DNA of 9,096 nt. Source: Alphaproteobacteria bacterium. GTDB taxonomy: Bacteria; Pseudomonadota; Alphaproteobacteria; Rickettsiales; UBA998. Of the stretch, positions 1-6,333 are shown in pieces. The DNA lies in contig JAKFYP010000091.1 of NCBI GenBank assembly GCA_021730835.1, forward strand, positions 1 to 9,096. Reading direction: 5' to 3'. The notes under the pieces are model-generated. The model was not told where the DNA came from. It did not search any database and saw only the letters and a list, made by a program, of their open reading frames with translations. The translations under genes and the position numbers were made by a program. The stretch's first letter is position 1; the number at the start of each line of letters is the position of its first letter.

Positions 1-629
1 ACAGGGATATTACCGAGCAGGCCCAGTAGCAGCGTCATCGCCAGCATCGGCAGAAAATGAAACAGCAGCAAATGGCCGGGATCCTCATTGGCTTCCTCAA
101 GCCGCATCACGAGATAGGAGGCGGTTGACGCGGCAATCGCCGCCGAAAAGGAAGCACGCATCGGCCACAAAAACAGTCCGCGAGCCAGCATGAAAAACAG
201 GCCGATGGCGGGCAACATGGCGAAGAGGCAAATATCTACCGTGCATTGCATGCCGTGCTCATCCATGCCCAACGTGCGCAACTGCATGCCAAGCCGTGTG
301 GCGATATAGCCGGTGAACACCGCGAATGGCAGGTAATAAAGCCAGCGCGAGCGGGGGGATTCGCCGGGATAAGCCTCAAACGTCGCGGCGCGGGAAGAGG
401 CGATAATCGCCAAAAACCCCAACAGCAATTCACCAGTATAGGGCATTTCACTCAGGCGCAGGGCGATATCCTCCCTGAAGCCGCCGACCATAAAGAAACT
501 CAGAAAATACAATGCCATTGCACCAAGCCAACTCAGCAATATCAATCCGGAGGAGGGCATCGGGCGCACTTCTTCCCCGGCCTGCGTCAGCCGATCAATC
601 AGGGCATCGGTTTTATTACTGTTTTGCAT
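1..629 (-). CDS. nrsF: NrsF-type (DUF1109) membrane anti-sigma factor, C-terminal end cut by window edge
   Basis: This is the probable membrane anti-sigma factor that holds the neighbouring ECF sigma factor inactive until a stress signal arrives. The reading frame starts at ATG 627-629 and runs off the left edge after 209 codons. The family is usually a little over 200 residues, so only the last few residues should be missing. The N-terminal 28 or so residues are polar and cytoplasmic in character (MQNSNKTDALIDRLTQAGEE), as expected for the sigma-binding part. Hydrophobic segments follow at about residues 29-49, 65-80, 97-115, 132-154, 160-176 and 187-207, giving the six-helix layout of DUF1109 proteins. 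The only cysteines are C129 and C134, in or beside the fourth segment. The start codon lies inside the end of the sigma gene (14-base overlap), which suggests translational coupling. Family assignment rests on topology, size and the sigma partner. The signal sensed is unknown. Confidence 0.8.
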   Translation of the reverse strand, partial: MQNSNKTDALIDRLTQAGEEVRPMPSSGLILLSWLGAMALYFLSFFMVGGFREDIALRLSEMPYTGELLLGFLAIIASSRAATFEAYPGESPRSRWLYYLPFAVFTGYIATRLGMQLRTLGMDEHGMQCTVDICLFAMLPAIGLFFMLARGLFLWPMRASFSAAIAASTASYLVMRLEEANEDPGHLLLFHFLPMLAMTLLLGLLGNIP

Positions 630-1152
630 AGATTTTTTTCAGTTGCTGCAAAGCGCGGTGCACCGCTACCTTGACCGCTGTTTCGCTCATCCCGGTTTCC
701 GCGGCTACCTCCTGCATGGTGTAACCCTCTATCTTGGTTCGCCGCAGCAAAAATCCGGCCCGTTCGCTTAACATGGATAACGCTTCTTCCAGTTGTTCGC
801 CGGTTTGTTCCTGAAACGTTACATCCGGGTCGGCATGAATATCCTCTTCGCCGGGTTGTTCCTCATGCCCGGCGCGACGATATACCGTGCGCAGATAATC
901 ATTCACCTTATAGCCCGCCAGCGCATAAAACCACGGCTTGAAAGGCCGCCCGGGTTGCCAGGTATGGCGGGCCTTGTGAATGGCCAGCAGGATTTCCTGC
1001 ACGATGTCCTCGGTATCTTCCGGCCTGCCGATGCGCCGTGCGACAAAGCCGCGTCCCAGCCGCGCCACTTCTGCCAGCAGCAGGCGGTAGCTGACTCTGT
1101 CACCCGCCTGTGCGGCGACCATCAGGACTTCAAGGGAAGGTTTTTCATCCAT
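616..1152 (-). CDS. sigF: ECF-family RNA polymerase sigma factor, SigF-like
   Basis: This 178-residue alternative sigma factor has the two-domain ECF layout. Region 2 spans about residues 10-90, with the acidic stretch DTEDIVQEILLAIHKAR and then PWFYALAGYKVNDYLR. Region 4 spans about 118-173 and ends in a helix-turn-helix with GYTMQEVAAETGMSETAVKV. The linker (95-117) is rich in Glu and Asp. The pairing with a DUF1109 gene on the same strand, overlapping by 14 bases, matches the SigF-NrsF pairs of Caulobacter and relatives, which respond to oxidative or metal stress; that role is inferred by analogy. I chose the ATG at 1150-1152 because it places region 2 at the usual distance from the N-terminus. 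The frame stays open to 1242, but that start would overlap the end of lysK. No convincing ribosome binding site precedes 1152, so the start is less certain than the gene. The lysK stop is 52 bases upstream, so either read-through from lysK or a local promoter is possible. Confidence 0.88.
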   Translation of the reverse strand: MDEKPSLEVLMVAAQAGDRVSYRLLLAEVARLGRGFVARRIGRPEDTEDIVQEILLAIHKARHTWQPGRPFKPWFYALAGYKVNDYLRTVYRRAGHEEQPGEEDIHADPDVTFQEQTGEQLEEALSMLSERAGFLLRRTKIEGYTMQEVAAETGMSETAVKVAVHRALQQLKKIYAKQ

Positions 1153-1204
1153 AAGGCGGGAATCTAGCGTGTTGCCGGAAGCTTGGCAAGCAGCGGCGGA
1201 AAAC

Positions 1205-2770
1205 TTACGCCGCGAGATTCTCCCCGGCGAGTACGCGGCCAATCAGCCGGGCGGTCTCTTTTGCGCCATACAGCGCGATAAACGAACCCATACGCGGCCC
1301 CTGCGCCGCCCCGAGCAGGACTTCGTAAAGGCAGGAAAACCAGTCTTTCATCGGCTCGAACCCGTGCTCACGGCCAATGCGGAAGATTTCCTCCTGCATT
1401 TTCTCCGCATCCGGCGTTTGGGGCATTTTCTCCAGTACGCTGCGTAATTCCTCCAGCGCGGCGATTTCTTTGCCCTGAGGGGTACGGTAGGATTTTTGCG
1501 GGCGGATGAAATCATGGTAATAGCGCACGGCATACCCGGCGAGCCGGTCAAGCAGCGGGCAGGTCTCGGGGCTGGCATCGGGCGCATGGCGGCTGATGAA
1601 GCCCCATAACACCGATTTATCCTCGCCGTTACATGCCCCGACGAGGTTTAAAAGCAGCCCGAACGTAATGGGCAACTCCGGCGTGGGCGGATGGCCTTCA
1701 TGAATATGCCAGACCGGGTTTTCCAGCCGCTTTGCCTCGTCCTCAGCCTGATATTTTTGCAAAAATGTCAGATAGTCATCAACCTGACGCGGAATGACAT
1801 CGAAATAAAGCCGTTTGGCCTTTTTAGGCGACTGGAACATATAAAGCGCGAGGCTTTCCTGCGGCGCGTAGGCCAGCCATTCTTCAATACTCAGCCCATT
1901 GCCTTTCGATTTGGAGATTTTCTGCCCCTGATCGTCGAGGAATAATTCATAGGCGAATCCATCGGGTGGTGCGTGCCCCAGAATTTTCGATATTTTCGCT
2001 GAGAGCACGACGGAGGGCGTCAGGTCTTTTCCGTACATCTCGTAATCCACCCCGAGCGCCGCCCAGCGCATCGCCCAGTCGGCTTTCCACTGAAGCTTGC
2101 AACGCCCGCCGGTCACCGGTGTTTCCACGAGCGCGCCCGACTCACTACGATAAACAATCGTCCCGTCCTTTATCCGGTATTCCTCGACTTTCGCCTGCAA
2201 AACCCTCTCTGTTTGCTCGCAAACCGGCAAAAACGGGCTGTAGGTCGCTTGCCGCTCCTCACCCAGCGTCGGCAAAATCACTTCGAGAATAGCCTGATGC
2301 TCCGCCAGCACGCGCAGCAAAGTTTCATCAAACTCGCCGCTTTTGTAGCATTCCGTGGCGCTTTTGAATTCATAGTCGAATCCGAACGCGTCGAGAAATG
2401 CCCGCAGCCGCGCATTATTGTGATGCCCGAAACTCGCATGCGTGCCGAACGGATCGGGAATCGAGGTTAGCGCCTTGCCCAGATGCGGCTCCATCGCCTC
2501 GCGGTTTGGGATATTATCGGGGACTTTGCGCAACCCGTCCATGTCATCGGAAAAACATACCAGCTTTGCCGGAATCGTCGAAAGCGCAGCGAAAGCATGG
2601 CGCACCATCGTCGTGCGCATCACTTCGCCGAACGTACCGATATGCGGCAGGCCTGAAGGGCCGTAGCCGGTTTCCAGCAACACATAGCCTTTTTCCGGCG
2701 GGCCGGAGCGATACCGCTCCACCAGCTTAACGGCTTCCTCGAACGGCCATACTTTGGGTGTGGAAGTCAT
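1205..2770 (-). CDS. lysK: Class I lysyl-tRNA synthetase
   Basis: This 521-residue cytoplasmic enzyme joins lysine to tRNA-Lys using ATP. It belongs to the class I LysRS family found in most archaea, many alphaproteobacteria and spirochaetes, and is unrelated in fold to the class II LysS of E. coli. The Rossmann-fold signature motifs are visible: HIGT at residues 43-46 within GYGPSGLPHIGTFGEV, and KISKS at 284-288 followed by KGN. Well-conserved family blocks include CFSDDMDGLRKVPDN (72-86) and PDPFGTH (105-111). The C-terminal part (about 330-521) is the helical anticodon-binding region. The ATG at 2768-2770 was chosen because MTSTPKVWPFEEA is the usual beginning of alphaproteobacterial copies; an upstream ATG at 2818 would add 16 residues with no family support. 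A weak GGAAT lies upstream. The gene is divergent from the SPOR-protein gene and is followed on its own strand, after 52 bases, by the sigma factor. Length is normal and the frame is intact. Confidence 0.96.
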   Translation of the reverse strand: MTSTPKVWPFEEAVKLVERYRSGPPEKGYVLLETGYGPSGLPHIGTFGEVMRTTMVRHAFAALSTIPAKLVCFSDDMDGLRKVPDNIPNREAMEPHLGKALTSIPDPFGTHASFGHHNNARLRAFLDAFGFDYEFKSATECYKSGEFDETLLRVLAEHQAILEVILPTLGEERQATYSPFLPVCEQTERVLQAKVEEYRIKDGTIVYRSESGALVETPVTGGRCKLQWKADWAMRWAALGVDYEMYGKDLTPSVVLSAKISKILGHAPPDGFAYELFLDDQGQKISKSKGNGLSIEEWLAYAPQESLALYMFQSPKKAKRLYFDVIPRQVDDYLTFLQKYQAEDEAKRLENPVWHIHEGHPPTPELPITFGLLLNLVGACNGEDKSVLWGFISRHAPDASPETCPLLDRLAGYAVRYYHDFIRPQKSYRTPQGKEIAALEELRSVLEKMPQTPDAEKMQEEIFRIGREHGFEPMKDWFSCLYEVLLGAAQGPRMGSFIALYGAKETARLIGRVLAGENLAA

Positions 2771-2945
2771 GAAAATACGGTATTCCGGCGCAAAAATACA
2801 AGCCTGCCTTTTTAACAACAGCCCGGAGCATATACAACGTCTTTCTGGTTCCTTAACATTTTTTACTTCCCTAAATCACCGGGATTGTTATATCTTGCGC
2901 CAGCACGGGGAGCGTTCCTCCCCTAAAACAGGAATCTGGAACCCG
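2771..2945. promoter_or_regulatory. Divergent intergenic region between lysK and the SPOR-protein gene
   Basis: This 175-base gap must hold the start signals of two divergent genes. It is visibly AT-richer than the flanking genes, especially around 2851-2900. On the plus strand a weak sigma70-like pair is TTTACT (2862-2867) with TGTTAT (2886-2891), 18 bases apart, each matching 4 of 6 consensus positions. I could not find a convincing pair for lysK on the minus strand. No CIRCE element and no CtrA-type TTAA-N7-TTAA site was seen. The region's role is clear from gene orientation; the individual boxes are guesses. Confidence 0.4.
2907..2923 (+). promoter_or_regulatory. Small GC-rich hairpin in the leader of the SPOR-protein gene
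   Basis: GGGGAG (2907-2912) and CTCCCC (2918-2923) form a perfect 6-bp stem with a 5-base loop, CGTTC. It sits 22 bases before the chosen start codon and just upstream of the AGGA (2930-2933) and GGA (2938-2940) that could serve as ribosome binding sites. If transcription begins upstream, the hairpin lies in the 5' leader and could affect mRNA stability or ribosome access. No T-run follows it, so it is not a standard terminator. No function is demonstrated. Confidence 0.3.
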
Positions 2946-4544
2946 ATGTTTATGATAAAGAAACCCGTTGCCGCATTCATGCCGCTTTTTGCTCTGGCCC
3001 TGACACTGACAGGCCTTGCTCCTTCGATATCCATTGCAGCCCCTGTATTTACCGTTCAGCTCGGCTCGTTTGAGAAAGAAAAAGACGCTAAAGCCCATTG
3101 GGAAGAATTGCAGGATAAGTTTCCCGGCCTGTTTGAGCCGTTGACCTATGCACCGGCGGAGGTTCAGTTGCCGCCGGATAATTTTGTTTATCACCGCACG
3201 CAGGCCGGGCCGATCGCTACCCGTGAGGAAGCCGAAGCTATTTGCGCAAAAGTCGCCGCCGCCAGCTTTGAATGTTATGTCGCTGAAACCGCTATGTTTT
3301 CCGCGAATGGCGGCAGCGAGCCGCAGGAAGAGTCATTACTGGCTGAGTTGGGGGATGCAGAGCCGGATACCCGGTCGCAACCGGCTGAATCGGTTGCCTC
3401 TCAACCCCGGGAGGAGTCTCTGGGGCTGATGGAGCTTGAAGAAATCGAGCCAGCCTTCCCGCCACTGGCCAAGCAGGCTCCTCTGCCGCCGGTTGCAACC
3501 ACAGCCCCCGTTCCCGTTCCCACTCCTGCTCCCGTATCCGCTCCTGCTCAGCCTGTTGTCGCGGCACAGGACGAGCCGCTTAGTGGCTTGCCGCCGCTTG
3601 CTCCTGCTCCAGCTGTTTCACCGGCTCCCGCCTTTCTTGCGCCATCGGCTGCCAGTGCGCCGTTTGAGCAGGGCCAGTCGCGTTTCGCCACCCCCGGCAA
3701 TGCTGTGCCGATCCCCGCTGCTCCGGCATTTGCGCCATCCGCCCTGCCGGTCGATGTCGCTGCCGTACCGCTGGCCGAAAGCACTTCACCGCATGCGCAG
3801 GTACATGTCGGTGAGGCGATTCCCGTGCCGCTCTCCGGTGGTATTCCCGGCGGCCTGTCCGACTCACCTGGCGCACAAACCTACCGGTTGCGTCCGGCGG
3901 ATTTTAACCGGCCTGAGAATCTCTGGGCGGAAATCAGTCATTTCCAGAGTCAGGAATCGGCGCTTGGTTACTGGAATATTTTGCGTGAACGTGATCTCGG
4001 TATTCAGCGTGCCGTGCGCCTGCGCGTCACTCGCCCGCTGCGTCAGCGCGGCACGGAGAAATTATCGCTGCGCGTCGGGCCGTTCGCTTCGTCGCTGGAT
4101 ATTCGTCGCCTGTGCGCCCAGACGCGCCCTGAGCGCCTGCAATGCCGCGCCGTGCGCGATCTCGGGGCTTCGGTTACTCCGTCGCGTCGCCGCAATGACT
4201 TGCTTGCAACCCGTCAGCGGGAACGTGCCCGTATGGAAGCATCCCGCAGACAACCGCCGGTATTGCGTGCTCCGTCGCCGGTTGCCGCCGCGCCACGTAA
4301 GGATTACTGGGTGATGCTCGGCGCTTACGGCAGTCCGGCGGAAGCGCAGGCTGACTGGAATCGCATGCAGAACGCTAACAACGCCATTCTTGGCGGGCTT
4401 GAGGAACAGGTTTCGACGCAAGGTGGTGGCCGTTTCGGCTACCGGTTGCGCACCGGCCCGTTCTCCCTGATGACGGAAGCGCTCAATACCTGTAACCGTC
4501 TCAAACAGGTTGGCAGACGTTGTGTGGTCACCTCCGGCAGGTAA
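2946..4544 (+). CDS. Exported triple-SPOR-domain protein
   Basis: This is a predicted 532-residue envelope protein. Residues 1-32 look like a Sec signal peptide: MFMIKKP, a hydrophobic core (about 8-25), then SISIAAP, with likely cleavage after the alanines at 31-32. Three SPOR-like modules follow: about 34-114 (FTVQLGSF...), 326-405 (LWAEISHF...) and 453-529 (YWVMLGAY...). Each has a short beta strand, a helix containing a conserved Trp, a second strand ending in G-P-F or G-P-I, then a helix and a final strand. SPOR domains bind peptidoglycan stripped of stem peptides, often at division sites, so a role in septal wall remodelling is inferred. The linker (about 170-310) is rich in Pro and Ala and probably disordered. 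The only six cysteines form three pairs with identical spacing (100/110, 390/400, 516/526), one per module. The start at 2946, or 2952 two codons on, is favoured by the signal peptide and nearby AGGA/GGA; the frame stays open to 2754, but that start would overlap lysK. Confidence 0.85.
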   Translation: MFMIKKPVAAFMPLFALALTLTGLAPSISIAAPVFTVQLGSFEKEKDAKAHWEELQDKFPGLFEPLTYAPAEVQLPPDNFVYHRTQAGPIATREEAEAICAKVAAASFECYVAETAMFSANGGSEPQEESLLAELGDAEPDTRSQPAESVASQPREESLGLMELEEIEPAFPPLAKQAPLPPVATTAPVPVPTPAPVSAPAQPVVAAQDEPLSGLPPLAPAPAVSPAPAFLAPSAASAPFEQGQSRFATPGNAVPIPAAPAFAPSALPVDVAAVPLAESTSPHAQVHVGEAIPVPLSGGIPGGLSDSPGAQTYRLRPADFNRPENLWAEISHFQSQESALGYWNILRERDLGIQRAVRLRVTRPLRQRGTEKLSLRVGPFASSLDIRRLCAQTRPERLQCRAVRDLGASVTPSRRRNDLLATRQRERARMEASRRQPPVLRAPSPVAAAPRKDYWVMLGAYGSPAEAQADWNRMQNANNAILGGLEEQVSTQGGGRFGYRLRTGPFSLMTEALNTCNRLKQVGRRCVVTSGR

Positions 4545-4554
4545 CGGCTTTTCC

Positions 4555-4702
4555 TTAACAGTCGGCGGAAAAACTATTTTGACGGGTGATTTTGTCGTTG
4601 TTTTTGTCCTCGAATCCTCATGTACCTTCAAGTACACTCCGGTTCTGCGGGCAAAAACGCCTGAAAATCTCCTCGCCAAAATCTTTTTTCGCAAACTGTT
4701 AA
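4555..4702. repeat. Large imperfect palindrome (148 bases) in the gap before grpE
   Basis: Two 71-base arms (4555-4625 and 4632-4702) are inverted copies of one another around a 6-base centre, CTTCAA. The innermost stem is TGTAC/GTACA and the outermost ends are TTAACAGT (4555-4562) and ACTGTTAA (4695-4702). Between them, matched blocks include GTTTTTG (4599-4605) with CAAAAAC (4652-4658), GATTTT with AAAATC (4664-4669), and ATTTTG (4576-4581) with CAAAAT (4677-4682). My hand alignment gives about 51 Watson-Crick and 4 G-U pairs with a few one-base bulges. The element starts 10 bases after the SPOR-gene stop codon and ends 16 bases before the grpE promoter. RNA from either strand could fold into a long hairpin. 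The right arm carries a T-run (4684-4689). It may be a terminator, a REP-like dispersed element or a small MITE-like insertion. Confidence 0.8.
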
Positions 4703-4718
4703 ACGATGATGGTTACCG

Positions 4719-4749
4719 GTTGAAATCCCGGCAAGGCGTGCCATATTAC
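4719..4749 (+). promoter_or_regulatory. Heat-shock (RpoH/sigma32-like) promoter for grpE, overlapping a sigma70-like one
   Basis: GTTGAAA (4719-4725) differs at one position from the sigma32 -35 element CTTGAAA. After 13 bases comes TGCCATAT (4739-4746), matching CCCCATNT at five of seven defined positions. The same -35 hexamer, TTGAAA (4720-4725), with TATTAC (4744-4749) at 18-base spacing also reads as a fair sigma70 promoter. Transcription would begin roughly at 4755-4757, leaving a short leader before grpE. A heat-shock promoter is expected for grpE, since GrpE is a DnaK cofactor. No CIRCE repeat (HrcA operator) is present. Confidence 0.6.
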
Positions 4750-4779
4750 GGTTATTCTCCACGATGAAAGGAATAACGG

Positions 4780-5430
4780 ATGCAGCCGCTTGAGCAGGAA
4801 AATGAACGCACGCCGGAAGCAGAATCGCCTGAGCTATCCGGCCAGTCCGGGGCATCGGCGCAAGCGGATCCGGTAGCAGATGTGCCGGTATCCAAAGAGC
4901 ACGAGGCCTTGTCACGGGTGATTGCCGAGGCAGAGCAACTGCGCGTCCAGACCGGGGAGTTGCGCGATCAGTTATTGCGCGCCGTCGCCGAGACGGAAAA
5001 CGTCCGCCGCCGGGCGCAACGCGACCAGGGGGAAACCTCGAAATATGCGATTTCCGGCTTTGCACGAGATCTTGTCAGCGCTATCGACAATCTCTACCGG
5101 GCAGCCGATACGCTTGACGAGCAAACCCGGAAATCCAATGAGCGGTTTGATCGTTACGCCGAGGGCATCGAGATGACCTTGCGCGAAGTCGCCAGCGTTT
5201 GCGAACGGTTTGGCGTAAAGCGTATCTGGCCACTGGGCGAAATGTTCGATCATAATCTGCATCAGGCGGTGGTGCAGATTGATGATGCCGAGCATCCGGC
5301 GGGCACTGTGTTGCAGGTGATGCAGGCGGGATATGTCATTCATGACCGGCTGCTGCGCCCGGCAATGGTGGCGGTGGCGAAAACGCCGCAGGCTCCAGCG
5401 GATACACATGCGCTTGATACGGAAGCCTGA
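4780..5430 (+). CDS. grpE: GrpE, nucleotide exchange factor for DnaK
   Basis: GrpE works as a cytoplasmic dimer that releases ADP from the chaperone DnaK, resetting its substrate-binding cycle. The 216-residue product has the expected order: a polar, Glu-rich, probably disordered N-terminus (1-38), a long helix (about 39-90, including LRDQLLRAVAETENVRRR) that forms the dimer coiled coil, a helical bundle (90-145), and a C-terminal beta domain that contacts DnaK. The beta domain holds the family signature: FDHNLHQAV (156-164), then GTVLQVMQAGYVIHDRLLRP (175-194) and VAVAK. Length is typical. The ATG at 4780 follows AAAGGA (4767-4772) at 7-base spacing. The gene is first in an apparent operon with ftsX, whose start is 2 bases past the grpE stop. 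Neither hrcA nor dnaK/dnaJ, frequent partners, is next to it here. Confidence 0.96.
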   Translation: MQPLEQENERTPEAESPELSGQSGASAQADPVADVPVSKEHEALSRVIAEAEQLRVQTGELRDQLLRAVAETENVRRRAQRDQGETSKYAISGFARDLVSAIDNLYRAADTLDEQTRKSNERFDRYAEGIEMTLREVASVCERFGVKRIWPLGEMFDHNLHQAVVQIDDAEHPAGTVLQVMQAGYVIHDRLLRPAMVAVAKTPQAPADTHALDTEA

Positions 5431-5432
5431 GT

Positions 5433-6329
5433 ATGGAAATCGCAACGGAGAACCCCCGGCCTGCCCGTTTTTCCCGCATGAAGCCGGATTTGCCGTTTGA
5501 CCGTGAGGATGCCAATCGCTACCTCCCGTGGGTGATTGCCGTGATTACCTGTCTGGCGGCTTGCCTGCTGACGGCGGGTATGTGGCTGGGTTCGGTGCTG
5601 CTGGCGGGCGGGCACGATCTCTCGGGCATGGCACAGGTACAGCTTCCGGCCATTGAAGGGCAGGATACCGAAGCTTTCGAGAAAACACTGCGTAATGCGC
5701 AAGGAGTGGATTCGGTCAGGCGCATTGAGTCCGAGCGGCTGCGCGAATTGCTCAACCCGTGGCTGGGCGGCGGGGAGGCGTTTGATCATCTGCCGATCCC
5801 TGTGACGTTCGAGGTGCAGCTTGCTTCCGGATACAATGCGGATAAATTGCGTAAAGCTCTGCATAAAGATTTTCCCGGTGCGGTGGTGGGGGATTACGCC
5901 ACATGGATGGCCGACTTTCAGCGGGCGCTCGACGGGTTACGTCACGCGTTCTATCTGCTGGCCCTGATGCTCTCGGGAGCGGCGCTGGCCGTTGTGGCGC
6001 TGGTAACCCGCGCCAGTATTCAGTTGCATTTTCCCATTGTCCGGTTGCTGCACCGCATGGGTGCGGAGGACGCCTACGTCGCCCGGCAGTTTCGCCATAA
6101 TGCTTTTATTCAGACGCTCAAAGGCGGGTTTATCGGCGTGGCGGCGGCGATTCCCCTGCTAGGCCTATTGCGCTTGTTTCTTGGCGGCATGGAGACCCCA
6201 CTCTTGCCGCAGACCGGCTTTAGCCCCGCCTGTATTGGCGCGCTGCTGCTCCTGCCGCTGGCTTTGAGCCTGTGCGTCGCTCTGGTTTCCGGTCAGAGCG
6301 CGGTGGCTATGTTGCGCCGCCTGCATTGA
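5433..6329 (+). CDS. ftsX: FtsX-like cell division ABC transporter permease
   Basis: FtsX is the membrane half of the FtsEX complex, an ABC-type machine at the division septum. It does not move a solute; it passes ATP-driven conformational signals to periplasmic peptidoglycan hydrolases. The 298-residue product has the family topology: a cytoplasmic N-terminus (1-30), TM1 (about 32-58), a periplasmic domain (about 60-168), then TM2 (172-193), TM3 (231-250) and TM4 (265-287). The cytoplasmic loop after TM2, with TRASIQLHFPIVRLLHRMGA and then EDAYVARQF (192-220), is the strongest family signature and is where FtsE is expected to dock. The ATG at 5433 lies 2 bases after the grpE stop; an internal ATG at 5478 is a less likely alternative. 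The gene is followed 4 bases on by a GmhB-like gene. The usual ftsE partner is not adjacent on either side, so any FtsE must come from elsewhere. Confidence 0.85.
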   Translation: MEIATENPRPARFSRMKPDLPFDREDANRYLPWVIAVITCLAACLLTAGMWLGSVLLAGGHDLSGMAQVQLPAIEGQDTEAFEKTLRNAQGVDSVRRIESERLRELLNPWLGGGEAFDHLPIPVTFEVQLASGYNADKLRKALHKDFPGAVVGDYATWMADFQRALDGLRHAFYLLALMLSGAALAVVALVTRASIQLHFPIVRLLHRMGAEDAYVARQFRHNAFIQTLKGGFIGVAAAIPLLGLLRLFLGGMETPLLPQTGFSPACIGALLLLPLALSLCVALVSGQSAVAMLRRLH

Positions 6330-6333
6330 TTTT

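Noticed and set aside
246..674. 142-codon plus-strand frame opposite the anti-sigma gene
   Set aside because: It is antisense to the overlapping sigma/anti-sigma genes and encodes no recognisable domain; the minus-strand frame has clear membrane-helix periodicity.
1172..1189. TTGCC-N8-GGCAA inverted repeat as a lysK terminator
   Set aside because: The stem has only 5 pairs and no T-run follows in the direction of lysK transcription, so it is too weak to call a terminator.
1153..1242. 30-codon upstream extension of the sigma-factor frame
   Set aside because: It overlaps the end of lysK and adds residues with no similarity to ECF N-termini.
2754..2945. 64-codon upstream extension of the SPOR-protein frame
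   Set aside because: It would overlap the start of lysK on the other strand, bury the signal peptide in the interior and span the divergent promoter region. The ATG at 2946 fits better.
3436..4314. 292-codon plus-strand frame inside the SPOR gene
   Set aside because: It is an out-of-frame reading of the Pro/Ala-rich linker and second SPOR module, giving an Arg/Leu-rich composition without any domain.
4062..4694. 210-codon minus-strand frame across the SPOR gene end and palindrome
   Set aside because: It is antisense to a well-supported gene, has Arg/Thr-rich composition typical of shadow frames, and has no start signal or family resemblance.
4510..4767. 85-codon open frame between the SPOR gene and grpE
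   Set aside because: Most of it is a translation of the palindrome and then the grpE promoter. It has no ribosome binding site, and its start lies inside the SPOR gene. It looks like a by-product of the repeat.
4545..4779. CIRCE element (HrcA operator) or an RNA thermometer upstream of grpE
   Set aside because: No TTAGCACTC/GAGTGCTAA-like arms are present. The large palindrome lies upstream of the proposed transcription start, so it would not be in the grpE leader.
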